Below are positions 53,747 to 62,509 of a DNA stretch of 64,000 bases, in pieces. Position numbers and translations under genes: made by a program. The notes below the pieces were generated by a model. The model saw only the letters and a list, made by a program, of their open reading frames with translations. It did not search any database and had not been told where the DNA came from. Location of the stretch: assembly GCF_947259345.1 (NCBI RefSeq), contig NZ_CAMYLS010000001.1:87108-151107 (forward strand), in the 5' to 3' direction. Numbering within the stretch: the first letter of the stretch is position 1; each line of letters starts with the position of its first letter. The stretch comes from an uncultured Maricaulis sp. (lineage in GTDB: Bacteria; Pseudomonadota; Alphaproteobacteria; Caulobacterales; Maricaulaceae).

Positions 53747-56247
53747 TCCAGGCCGAGCAGGCTGGCACTGTCGCAATGCCAGCACGTATCCGCACCGATC
53801 GGACTGCCGGGCGGAATGCGGGTCTCGACCAGTTCCGGTGTCTCGCCGGCGTCATGACGGTCCAGCCCGGCGCGTGCCGCGCGGGCCAGCCAGAGCTGGT
53901 GGGCTGCCTCCGCATCATCACGTCGGCGGGAGGGCTCATTGCGGGCAATGGCTTCAAGCCGAAGCCGGGCCGCCGCTGCCGGTACGGTCGGGTCAGCGGC
54001 GAGGACTTCCATCAGTTGTGCGACATATTCCGTCTGCAGAGCGTGGCGGATCGGGGTCAGTCGCGCCGCTTCGTCGCGCGGCGTGTCGAAAAGCTGATCC
54101 TCAACCGCATCCAGAAGCCTGGTGAGGCTCATGCGACTGTCATCGCGAGCGGCCTGGTCGGCCAGCCGCGACAGGCGCGCCGGGTTGAGCAGGGCCTGCA
54201 GGGTGATGCGCCCGGAAGCGGCGGCAGCTCCGCTTCGCGAGAAGGCCGGATAGTCGTTGGAGCGGAAGAGCTCGCGCGTGGCCGCCGCGTCGTAGTCGGC
54301 AAAGGGTGCCGGCATCATCAGGGCGAGAATGTCGTCCGAAATATCGAGGGCCTGCGGATCCAGCGTGGCCAGCAGGGCGGCGAGCGCCCTGTCCTGGTCT
54401 TCGGCGGCAACCGACGCCATGCCAACCAGGTCGCGACGGTTCAGCCCGTACTCGAACGTAACGCCGCCAATGGCCTTGGCCGCCGCCTCGACCTGGTAGC
54501 GATGATAGAGATAGATCGGCGACAGGATCTGACGCAGCGAACTGGCCGGTTGCCCATGGGCGAGGACATTCTGTCCGAAACCGGCGAGGGCACGCGCGCG
54601 CACGGCCATGGTTTCATTCAGCATGGCGATCGGGTCAGCGCCATTATCCCAGAGATTGGCGAGCGGGTGGCCGCTGGCATTGCCGCGGGCGTGGCGGTCG
54701 GTGATGTAGAGCAGACCATTGGCCCGAGCTCCGTAGAGAATCTCGTCGAGCGCGGCTGCTTCGCGTTCGCCCTCTCCGAACTCTCCGTAGAGCCAGGTAA
54801 TGGCAATCCGGTCCCAGGCGCCAATGCCGCTGTCATAGGCCTGGCGGGTATCGATCGCGCCATCCGCATCCAGCGTGACCAGCGGGGCGGGATAATCCAT
54901 CACGGAAGCCCGGTCCGAGACGCTGGCAGCGAAATTGTGGGCGAGGCCGATCGTGTGGCCGATCTCGTGCGCGGAGAGCTGGCGGATGCGGGCGAGGGCG
55001 AGTTCCAGCGGATCATCCGCGCCGCCGCTCCCCGTTTGCTCGACCCCGACCAGGCCTTCGAAAATCATCCGGTCCTGACGCACGCGCTGGGAGCCGAGAA
55101 TGACGTGCCCCTTGAGGATTTCGCCGGTGCGCGGATCGATGACGGAACCGCCATAGGACCAGCCGCGGGTCTGCCGGTGGACCCATTGGATGACATTGTA
55201 GCGCACATCCAGCGGGTGGGCGCCTTCGGGCAGGAGTTCGACGCGGAATGCGTCCTCATAGCCGGCCGCTTCAAAGGCTTCGGCCCACCAGTTTCCGCCT
55301 TCAATGAGGGCGTCGCGGATTTGCGGCGGTGTGCCGCGGTCGAGATAATAGATGATGGGTTCGACGACCGGGCCGGATTGTGCTGACGGATCAACACGTT
55401 CCAGGCGATGGCGCAGGGCGAGCGAGCGTCGGACCGGATCGGTCAGCGGCGTTGCCATATCGTAGAAATCGAGCGTGATCGCGCCGGACCGGTCATCCGC
55501 CTCGCGCGCTTCATAGCCCTCATCCGGCAGGGCCACGAAGGAGTGGTGGACGGTCATTGTCACCGCGTTCGGGGCTGGGGTGACCGCGCGCACTTCGGAT
55601 CCCGGGCTGGATCCTGTCAGCGTCAAAAGCGTATCGATTTCAACATTGTCCGGGAAGGCGAGGGCCGTGTCCGTGATCGGGGCAGAGCGGTCTTCGGCAA
55701 TCGAGAACGAGCCTTGCCCGCTATTGCTCAGTTGATCGATCGTGCCGACCGGATCGCGCTTGAGAAAGCCGGACAGGTCGATGAGGACCTGACCGTTCTC
55801 CTCGGCGATGATGTCGGTCGACCAGACGATGGAGCGGGCGAAGGAATTGCGGGTGGCGGCGGCTTCGTCCGGACCGGCGCCGTCGGCCCGGTAGCCGGTG
55901 TTCTCGAACTCCGCGAAGACCTGGTCATTCACCCGGAAAAAGCGAAGGATTTCAGAGCTTGAGCCCAGACCGCGATCAATGCCGATCGGGTTGGAGCCGA
56001 GGCCGGATGTCATGCGGGCTGTATAGATCATGCGACCCAGATCATCGCCTTCGCCGACGTCCAGACGGGCGAGAATCCGACCATCGGATGCATCGATGTA
56101 AAGCGGGATAAACCCTTCACGCAGTTCAAGGTTTTCAATCGTCCCGGCCCAGCTGGTTTCGTCCTGGGCAGCCGCGATCGGGGTCAGGGCGGAACAGGCG
56201 AGCGCGCAGGCGGCGATCATTGTGAGCATCTTCGTGGTGGTCTTCAT
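53743..56247 (-). CDS. secreted zinc metalloprotease (DUF5117/DUF4953-like)
   Basis: An exported protein of 834 aa. The ATG at 56247 starts a normal signal peptide (MKTTTKMLTMIAACALACSA); ATGs at 56259 and 56256 are alternatives. The metzincin-like zinc site is LSAHEIGHTIGLAHNFAAS with three His and the catalytic Glu. The N-terminal DUF5117-type half includes GLGSNPIGIDRGLGSS and SIVWSTDII; IIYYLDRGTPPQIRDALIEGGNWWAEAFEAAGY lies before the site. The C-terminal part is DUF4953-like. The natural substrate is unknown. It is translationally coupled to the BNR lipoprotein downstream and divergent from the hydroxyproline operon. Confidence 0.88.
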   Translation of the reverse strand: MKTTTKMLTMIAACALACSALTPIAAAQDETSWAGTIENLELREGFIPLYIDASDGRILARLDVGEGDDLGRMIYTARMTSGLGSNPIGIDRGLGSSSEILRFFRVNDQVFAEFENTGYRADGAGPDEAAATRNSFARSIVWSTDIIAEENGQVLIDLSGFLKRDPVGTIDQLSNSGQGSFSIAEDRSAPITDTALAFPDNVEIDTLLTLTGSSPGSEVRAVTPAPNAVTMTVHHSFVALPDEGYEAREADDRSGAITLDFYDMATPLTDPVRRSLALRHRLERVDPSAQSGPVVEPIIYYLDRGTPPQIRDALIEGGNWWAEAFEAAGYEDAFRVELLPEGAHPLDVRYNVIQWVHRQTRGWSYGGSVIDPRTGEILKGHVILGSQRVRQDRMIFEGLVGVEQTGSGGADDPLELALARIRQLSAHEIGHTIGLAHNFAASVSDRASVMDYPAPLVTLDADGAIDTRQAYDSGIGAWDRIAITWLYGEFGEGEREAAALDEILYGARANGLLYITDRHARGNASGHPLANLWDNGADPIAMLNETMAVRARALAGFGQNVLAHGQPASSLRQILSPIYLYHRYQVEAAAKAIGGVTFEYGLNRRDLVGMASVAAEDQDRALAALLATLDPQALDISDDILALMMPAPFADYDAAATRELFRSNDYPAFSRSGAAAASGRITLQALLNPARLSRLADQAARDDSRMSLTRLLDAVEDQLFDTPRDEAARLTPIRHALQTEYVAQLMEVLAADPTVPAAAARLRLEAIARNEPSRRRDDAEAAHQLWLARAARAGLDRHDAGETPELVETRIPPGSPIGADTCWHCDSASLLGLE

Positions 56248-56322
56248 GGTGGTCATCATCCCCTTCTTTGTGGCGACGCTAGACGAGCTTGGCGGGAGTG
56301 TCACCCGGACGGCTTGACCATT

Positions 56323-56339
56323 TTGGATATTGTATCCAA
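56323..56339. promoter_or_regulatory. GntR(FCD)-type operator before the hydroxyproline operon
   Basis: TTGGATA-TTG-TATCCAA is an inverted repeat with perfect seven-base arms, resembling operators of FadR/FCD-class GntR regulators (TTGTATCCAA-like). It lies between the divergent metalloprotease and DHDPS-family genes, beside a possible -35 (TTGACC at 56314). The GntR protein at 62510-63208 is the best candidate to bind it. Confidence 0.55.
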
Positions 56340-56499
56340 TTTGGGATTCAGTCGATTTCCGGCGTCGGGAGTGACAGGCTGAACCCGGATGGGCCGGACA
56401 TCAGCCCGGCCCGGATCAGAACGAAGCCGGCCAGACCGAAGCGGAACAGGGATCGGAGCGCGGCCGGAAGGCCGGCTCCGGGACGAGAAGGGACACATC

Positions 56500-57420
56500 A
56501 TGACGACAGCAAACTGGGGCGGCGTCTTTCCGGCGGCGACAACACAATTTGCCGAGGATCTCTCGGTTGATCTCGACGCCACGGCGGCGGTCGTGGCGGG
56601 GCTGGTCGAGGACGGCGTTCATGGTCTCATCGCCATGGGCACGGTCGGCGAGAATAATTCCCTCACCGCCGAGGAGAAGCGCCAGGTCCTGGCGCGCATT
56701 GTCGACACGGTGGATGGCCGTATTCCGGTCCTCACCGGCGTGTCCGAGCTGACCACGGACCTGGCCCGCACCTATGCCGTCGATGCGGCCCGGATCGGCG
56801 CGGACGGGCTGATGCTGCTGCCGGCCATGGTCTATGTCCCGACCGAGGCCGAGCTTGAGGCGCATATCCGCACCGTCGCCGGCGCCACCTCCCTGCCGGT
56901 CATGCTCTACAACAATCCGCCCGCCTATCGCGTCTCGATCTCGCTCGACACGCTGGAGCGGCTGGGTGATGTCGAGACCCTGGTGGCGATCAAGGAGAGC
57001 GCGCCCGATCCGCGCCGGATCACCGATATTCTCAATCGCTGCGGCGATCGCTATCGGGTCTTTGCCGGCCTCGATGATGTCGCGCTGGAGGAAATCCTGC
57101 TCGGCGCCGTGGGCTGGGTCTCCGGCCTGACCAATGCCTTCCCGGCCGAGTCGATCGCGCTCTGGGAGGCGGTCGAGAGCGGTGATCTGGAAACCGCCCG
57201 CGCCATCTATCGCTGGTTCATGCCGCTGCTGCATCTCGATGCCGAGCATGATCTCGTCCAGTCGATCAAACTGGCGGAGCAGGTGATGGGCCGCGGCTCG
57301 GAGCGGGTCCGCATGCCGCGCATGCCGCTCACGGGCGCGCGCCGCAAGGCCGTGATCGAGATGGTCGAGACGGCGCGCGATACGCGGCCGATCAAACTGC
57401 CCTCGGTCCTGGCCCACTAG
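56500..57420 (+). CDS. DHDPS/N-acetylneuraminate-lyase family enzyme, probable 1-pyrroline-4-hydroxy-2-carboxylate deaminase
   Basis: A 306-aa Schiff-base TIM-barrel enzyme. The ATG at 56500 follows AGAAGGGA; the frame extends further upstream without support. Seen: AMGTVGENNSL (carboxylate loop), YNNPPAYRVS with the catalytic Tyr, and VAIKESAPDP with the Schiff-base Lys. Alone the fold does not separate dihydrodipicolinate synthase from related lyases and deaminases. The next gene, 19 bases later, encodes a 4-hydroxyproline epimerase. In hydroxyproline catabolism the DHDPS-family member is the deaminase acting on 1-pyrroline-4-hydroxy-2-carboxylate, so that role is inferred. A D-hydroxyproline oxidase, needed between the two steps, is not in the window. 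Confidence 0.82.
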   Translation: MTTANWGGVFPAATTQFAEDLSVDLDATAAVVAGLVEDGVHGLIAMGTVGENNSLTAEEKRQVLARIVDTVDGRIPVLTGVSELTTDLARTYAVDAARIGADGLMLLPAMVYVPTEAELEAHIRTVAGATSLPVMLYNNPPAYRVSISLDTLERLGDVETLVAIKESAPDPRRITDILNRCGDRYRVFAGLDDVALEEILLGAVGWVSGLTNAFPAESIALWEAVESGDLETARAIYRWFMPLLHLDAEHDLVQSIKLAEQVMGRGSERVRMPRMPLTGARRKAVIEMVETARDTRPIKLPSVLAH

Positions 57421-57439
57421 GCCGGTTTCGGAGCGCGCC

Positions 57440-58438
57440 ATGCGCCATGTCTTTCAATGCCTGGACGGTCATGCCTGTGGCAATCCGGTCCGCCTGATCA
57501 CCGGCCCGCTACCCTTCCTCAAGGGCGCGGACATGGCGGAGAAGCGGGCGGACTTCATCGCCCACCATGACTGGATCAGGCGCTCGCTCATGTTCGAGCC
57601 GCGCGGCCATGACATGATGTCCGGGGCGATGTTCTACCCGCCCTGTTCGGACGATGCCGACGCCTCCATCCTCTTCATCGAGACCTCCGGCTGCCTGCCC
57701 ATGTGCGGCCATGGCACGATTGGCGCGCTGACCATGGCGCTGGAAAACGGCGTCTTCACACCGGCCGATCGCCAGCAGGTGAAACTCGACGCGCCCGCCG
57801 GCCGGATCGAAGCTGAAATCGACTGGCAGGGCGACCGCGTCGCTGGCGTGCGGATCCGCAATATCGCCTCCTATCTCGCTGTCACTGGTCTGATGCTGGA
57901 CATTCCCGGCTGGCAGGCCATCACCGTCGATATCGCCTATGGCGGCAATTACTACGCCATCATCGAGCCCCAGCCCGGCTATGCCGATCTCGACGAAATG
58001 AGCGTCGCCGACATCCTCCGCCTCAGCCCGCTCGTCCGCGCTGCCGCCAACGAGGCTGTCACGCTCAGCCATCCCGATGACCCCCGCGTGGCCGGCGTCA
58101 GCCATGCCCTGTGGACCGGCCGTCCCCGCGATCCCAGGGCCCAGGCCCGCAATGCCGTTTTCTACGGCGAACGCGCCATTGACCGCTCCCCCTGCGGCAC
58201 CGGCACCAGCGCCCGCATGGCCCAGCTCGCGGCAAGAGGTGAGCTCAGGCCCGGCGACGACTTCATCCATGAAAGCCTGATCGGCAGCCTGTTTGAGGGG
58301 AAGGTGGAGGCCGCGACCACAATCGGCGACCACGCCGCCATCATCCCCAGCATCAAGGGCTGGGCCATCCAGACCGGCATCAACACAATCTGGGTCGATG
58401 ATCGCGACCCCTATGCGGGTGGATTTACGGTGGGGTGA
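57440..58438 (+). CDS. 4-hydroxyproline 2-epimerase (proline racemase family)
   Basis: A 332-aa cofactor-independent epimerase interconverting trans-4-hydroxy-L-proline and cis-4-hydroxy-D-proline. Both catalytic positions are cysteine: MCGHGTIG (N-domain) and DRSPCGTGTSARMA (C-domain). This Cys-Cys pair fits epimerases or racemases rather than the Ser/Thr-Cys dehydratase subgroup. HACGNPVRLITG at the N-terminus and NAVFYGERAIDRSPCGTGTS are typical of the hydroxyproline branch. It lies 19 bases after the deaminase-like gene. The choice of hydroxyproline over proline is inferred from the partner gene. Confidence 0.9.
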   Translation: MRHVFQCLDGHACGNPVRLITGPLPFLKGADMAEKRADFIAHHDWIRRSLMFEPRGHDMMSGAMFYPPCSDDADASILFIETSGCLPMCGHGTIGALTMALENGVFTPADRQQVKLDAPAGRIEAEIDWQGDRVAGVRIRNIASYLAVTGLMLDIPGWQAITVDIAYGGNYYAIIEPQPGYADLDEMSVADILRLSPLVRAAANEAVTLSHPDDPRVAGVSHALWTGRPRDPRAQARNAVFYGERAIDRSPCGTGTSARMAQLAARGELRPGDDFIHESLIGSLFEGKVEAATTIGDHAAIIPSIKGWAIQTGINTIWVDDRDPYAGGFTVG

Positions 58439-58463
58439 AGCCCGGCGCTTCCATGCCACGCCC

Positions 58464-58605
58464 GTCATCCCACGGTCGCGGCGTGGCCGCGATCCGGGGG
58501 ACCTCCGCCACCCCGCCAATCGTCTTGCCTCTACCGGCTTGCTCACGCTTCATGGGGCTGGCCGAGGTCCCCCGGATGCCCGCTGCGCGGTCACCGGAGG
58601 ATGAC
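58464..58605. repeat. imperfect inverted-repeat element (REP-like)
   Basis: The left arm 58464-58505 (GTCATCCCACGG ... ATCCGGGGGACCTC) pairs with the right arm 58564-58605 (GAGGTCCCCCGGAT ... GAGGATGAC) over about 42 bases with several mismatches. The outer parts and the inner GGGGGACCTC/GAGGTCCCCC blocks match exactly. No coding frame is supported. Such elements are commonly dispersed in alphaproteobacterial intergenic DNA; copy number cannot be judged from one window. Confidence 0.7.
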
Positions 58606-58724
58606 GGAGGTTTGGGTGTTTGAGGAAAAGTGAGGCGGGGCTTCTCCGTCTCTCCCCGCTGCCACCGCCCACAATCCAGCATTGCCGCGCCGGGCAGGCG
58701 CCGCATACAGTCGTGAAGGACTTG

Positions 58725-61700
58725 ATGACGGGGATGGTCAGCATGGCGGACGCAGACATGGATGACGGGCTCGACCCGGCGATCGTGGACGCGTTCATTG
58801 CGCGCTGGGAGGCATCCGGCGGGGCAGAGCGCTCGAATACCCAATCCTTCCTCAACGAGCTTTGCGACCTGATCGGCCAGCCGCACCCGGACCCGGTGCA
58901 GGAAGCCAATCATCTCAATGATTATGTCTATGAGCGCTCGGTCACCCGCAATCATGCCGATGGTCACACTTCGACCCGCTTTCTTGATCTCTACAAGCGC
59001 GGCCATTTCGTGCTGGAGGCGAAGCAGAGCGCCAAGTCCGGCAAGTCAAAGGTCGATGCAGCGCAGACCGAATTGCACGGGCTGGAGGCGGGTGATCGCA
59101 AGACAGGGACCGCCAAGCGCGGCACCAATGCCTGGGTCACGGCCATGCGAAAGGCGCGCGAACAGGCCGAGGCCTATGCCAAGGACTTGCCGCCGGAGCA
59201 TGGCTGGCCGCCATTCCTGATCGTCTGCGATGTCGGCTATTGCTTTGAAATTTATGCCGACTTCTCCGGCCAGGGCAAGAATTACGCGCATTTCCCGGAC
59301 CGCCGCTCCTTCCGGGTTCTGCTGGAGGATTTGCGCAGCCCGGTGGTGCGCGAACGCCTGCGCGCGATCTGGACCGATCCGCACGCGCTCGACCCGGCGA
59401 AGAAATCGGCCGAGGTCACGCGCGACATTGCCGCCCGCCTCGCCATTGTTGCTCGCGACCTGGAGCAAAAGCACGACGCCGAGACGGTGGCCATGTTCCT
59501 CATGCGCTGCCTTTTCACCATGTTCGCCGAGGATGTGGATCTGCTCAAACGCCACAGCTTCACGCGCATGCTGGAAGAGCTTCAGGCCATGCCCGACAGG
59601 GCGCATCTGGCGCTGGAACAATTGTGGACCGATATGGATACGGGCTCGGCGCTGAATGCCTGGATCCGCGAGCCGGTGCGCAAATTCAATGGCGGCCTGT
59701 TCCGCGACGCCCGCGCCCTGCCGCTGACAGCGGAAATGGTGGCCGAACTCACCATCGCCGCCCGCCGCGACTGGCGCGATGTGGAACCGGCCATTTTCGG
59801 CACGCTGCTGGAGCAGGCGCTGGACAAGAAGGAGCGCCACAAGCTGGGCGCCCATTATACGCCGCGCGCCTATGTCGAACGTCTGGTCACGCCGACCCTT
59901 ATCGAGCCGCTGCGCGATGATTGGCGCGATGTGATGGTGGAATGCCAGGCCCTGATCGAGGATGGCAAAACCGACGAGGCCCTGCGTGAGGCGCGGCGCT
60001 TCCATGAAAGCCTGTGCGAAACACGCGTGCTGGATCCGGCCTGTGGCACCGGCAATTTCCTCTATGTCGCCATGGAGATGATGAAGAAGCTGGAAGGCGA
60101 TGTGGTCGATTTCATCACCGAGCTGGGCGGCGAGGCGACGCTGGAATTCCAGGGCCACACGGTTGATCCGCACCAATTCCTCGGCATCGAGCTCAATCCG
60201 CGCGCCGCGGCGATTGCCGAACTGGTGCTGTGGATCGGCTTCATCAAATGGCAGCTCAAGACCGGCGGTCAGGACGTGGTGCGCGACCCGGTCCTCAAGG
60301 ATTTCCACAATATCGAATGCCGCGACGCCGTGCTGGACTATCGCGAACGCACCCTGCGTCTGGATGACAATGGCAAGCCGGTCTCGCGCTGGGATGGCGA
60401 GACGATGAAAGCCCATCCGGTCACCGGCGAAAACGTGCCGGACGAAAGCGCGCGGGTCGAGATCTATGACTATGCCGACCCGAAACCGGCGGTCTGGCCG
60501 AAGGCGGATTTTATCGTGGGGAACCCGCCCTTTATCGGCAAAGGGGGGCTGCGGTCGGACCTTGGTGACGGTTACACAGAGGCCTTGTGGGCGGCGCATC
60601 GGGATATGCCCAAATCTGCCGACTTTGTGATGTATTGGTGGAACCAAGCTGCGCGGTTAACGGCAGCGGCAGCAAAGAAGGGCGGCGGCGGGCAGCCTCG
60701 CCGGTTCGGCTTCATCACCACCAATTCCATCCGCCAGACCTTCAATCGTCGGGTGATCGAAAAAGCGTTGTCGGGCAAGCCGCCACTCTCGCTGATCTAT
60801 GCTATTCCCGATCATCCTTGGATGAAAAGCGCCGACCGCGCCGCCGTCCGGATTTCCATGACTGTGGCTGGCCCCGGCGAAGCCTGTGACGGAAAGCTCG
60901 AGACTGTTGTAAGCGAAAGCGCTTTGCATACGGATCAGCCGATAGTGAAAGTTTCTGGTCAGGTTGGGGCAATACGCGCGCAGCTTAAGACGGGCGCACG
61001 TGTCTCGGCAGTAGTCTCACTTCTCGCGAATCGAGCACTTTCCTGGAACGGTATGATGTTGGCCGCTGCGGGTTTCGTGCTGGAGCCGCACCAAGCACTG
61101 CGACTGTCCGAGGTGTCAGAGCAAGCGAAGGGTATGATCCGTCCGTATAAACATGGCTTTGAGTTAGCCAGGCGACCGGTTGGGCGCTTTGTCGTTGACA
61201 CTTTTGGGTATCAAGACCCCCGCGAGTGGAGCCACTCTCCAGAATTGGTCCAGTTTCTAATCGAGAATGTTAAGCCTCAGCGTGATGCGGCAAGAGACAA
61301 GGCCTTTCGAGAAAATTGGTGGCTTTTTGGGCGCAGTAGACCAACGCTGAGGGCAGCGCTCGAGGACCTTCCTCGGTACATTGCAACAACGGAGACCTCG
61401 AAGCACCGGCACTTTCAATTTTTAGACGCAAAAACTGTCCCCGATCACATGGTGGTAGCGATAGCTACAAGTAGAGGGGATGTTTTTTCTATCCTCGCTT
61501 CAAGAGTTCATTGTAGATGGGCGCTTGCTGCTGGGGCTCGATTGGGCGTCGGAAATGATCCGAGATACTCAAAATCTCGCTGTTTCGACCCCTTCCCCTT
61601 CCCCGACCTGACAGACAAGCCCGCCCTCAAATCCCGGCTCGGTGATCTCGGCGAACGCCTTGATGCGCATCGCAAAGCCGTGCTCGACAGGCACGACTTT

Positions 61701-62297
61701 CTCACCATGACCAAGCTCTACAATGTGCTCGAACGGGTCCGGGCGCTCGACGCCGGCAAGGCGGGCGAGCCACCCCTCACCGACGCCGAGCGCGACATTT
61801 ACGACGCCGGGCTGGTCGGGACGCTGAAATCCATTCATGACGATATCGATGCCGCCGTGTTCGAGGTCTATGGCTGGCCGGCGGATCTCGATGACGAGGC
61901 GATCCTGGAACGGCTGGTGGCGCTCAATCTGGAGCGTCATGAGGAGGAAAGGCGCGGCCAGATTCGCTGGCTGCGGCCCGACTTCCAGATCCCGCGCTTT
62001 GCGCCCAAATCGGCGAAGGGCAAACAGGATGATCTCGATCTCGGCGCGGCCGCGGTGGTCGAGACCGGCGCCAAATTGCCCGCCCTGCCAGCCAAGGACC
62101 GCCGGGCCCAAGCCCGCATTGTCCGCGAATTGCTGGAAACCGCCACCGGCCCGGTCACCCCCGACACCCTCGCCCGCCGCCTGTCCGGCAAGAATACCAA
62201 GGCCAAGATCAATCGCGTCCGCGACATGCTCGACGTGATGGAAGCGCTGGGGCAGGCGGAACTGGATGAGGAAGGCCGCTATTTCCTCGCGGGGTAG
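58725..62297 (+). CDS. MmeI-like type IIL/IIG restriction-modification enzyme
   Basis: A single-chain enzyme of 1190 aa combining DNA cleavage, adenine methylation and sequence recognition. ATG at 58725 follows AAGGA; ATG 58743 is possible. The N-terminal nuclease has Asp88 and Glu98-Ala-Lys100 (FVLEAKQS), the same D-x9-ExK spacing as MmeI. A helical spacer follows, then an N6-adenine gamma-class methyltransferase: motif I DPACGTGNF (Asp437) and motif IV GNPPF (Asn600). Residues of about 725-950 are the target-recognition domain, and a helical C-domain ends the protein. The recognition region has lower G+C than the rest, suggesting exchange. Inverted-repeat elements flank it on both sides. 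Confidence 0.88.
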   Translation: MTGMVSMADADMDDGLDPAIVDAFIARWEASGGAERSNTQSFLNELCDLIGQPHPDPVQEANHLNDYVYERSVTRNHADGHTSTRFLDLYKRGHFVLEAKQSAKSGKSKVDAAQTELHGLEAGDRKTGTAKRGTNAWVTAMRKAREQAEAYAKDLPPEHGWPPFLIVCDVGYCFEIYADFSGQGKNYAHFPDRRSFRVLLEDLRSPVVRERLRAIWTDPHALDPAKKSAEVTRDIAARLAIVARDLEQKHDAETVAMFLMRCLFTMFAEDVDLLKRHSFTRMLEELQAMPDRAHLALEQLWTDMDTGSALNAWIREPVRKFNGGLFRDARALPLTAEMVAELTIAARRDWRDVEPAIFGTLLEQALDKKERHKLGAHYTPRAYVERLVTPTLIEPLRDDWRDVMVECQALIEDGKTDEALREARRFHESLCETRVLDPACGTGNFLYVAMEMMKKLEGDVVDFITELGGEATLEFQGHTVDPHQFLGIELNPRAAAIAELVLWIGFIKWQLKTGGQDVVRDPVLKDFHNIECRDAVLDYRERTLRLDDNGKPVSRWDGETMKAHPVTGENVPDESARVEIYDYADPKPAVWPKADFIVGNPPFIGKGGLRSDLGDGYTEALWAAHRDMPKSADFVMYWWNQAARLTAAAAKKGGGGQPRRFGFITTNSIRQTFNRRVIEKALSGKPPLSLIYAIPDHPWMKSADRAAVRISMTVAGPGEACDGKLETVVSESALHTDQPIVKVSGQVGAIRAQLKTGARVSAVVSLLANRALSWNGMMLAAAGFVLEPHQALRLSEVSEQAKGMIRPYKHGFELARRPVGRFVVDTFGYQDPREWSHSPELVQFLIENVKPQRDAARDKAFRENWWLFGRSRPTLRAALEDLPRYIATTETSKHRHFQFLDAKTVPDHMVVAIATSRGDVFSILASRVHCRWALAAGARLGVGNDPRYSKSRCFDPFPFPDLTDKPALKSRLGDLGERLDAHRKAVLDRHDFLTMTKLYNVLERVRALDAGKAGEPPLTDAERDIYDAGLVGTLKSIHDDIDAAVFEVYGWPADLDDEAILERLVALNLERHEEERRGQIRWLRPDFQIPRFAPKSAKGKQDDLDLGAAAVVETGAKLPALPAKDRRAQARIVRELLETATGPVTPDTLARRLSGKNTKAKINRVRDMLDVMEALGQAELDEEGRYFLAG

Positions 62298-62326
62298 CGC
62301 CGAAAGAGGTGAGCCAGAGCGAATCA

Positions 62327-62473
62327 GGTCCTTCCCCTTGATGGGGAAGGTGGGCCGGCGCGAAGCGGCGGGTCGGATCGGGTGAGACGCGCAGCGTTCC
62401 TTCATCGACCGCCCTTCACCCACTCCGTCTCGCCCTCACGGGCGATCCAGCTCGCCCATCAAGGGCGAGGACC
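62327..62473. repeat. palindromic intergenic repeat with imperfect terminal inverted repeats (MITE/REP-like)
   Basis: GGTCCTTCCCCTTGATGGGG at 62327 is mirrored by a right end (about 62449-62473) whose complement reads GGTCCTCGCCCTTGATGGGC. The interior is C/G-rich with no coding frame. This sequence type (TTCCCCTTGATGGGGAAG) is familiar from dispersed intergenic repeats of alphaproteobacteria. It fills most of the gap between the MmeI-like gene and the GntR gene. Confidence 0.65.
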
Positions 62474-62509
62474 TCTCCGGGATTCTTCGCTCAAACGCAC
62501 CTGACGGCC

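Noticed and set aside
58439..58724. Small gene between the epimerase and the MmeI-like gene
   Set aside because: The frames there lie within an inverted-repeat element and have no ribosome-binding site or recognisable product.
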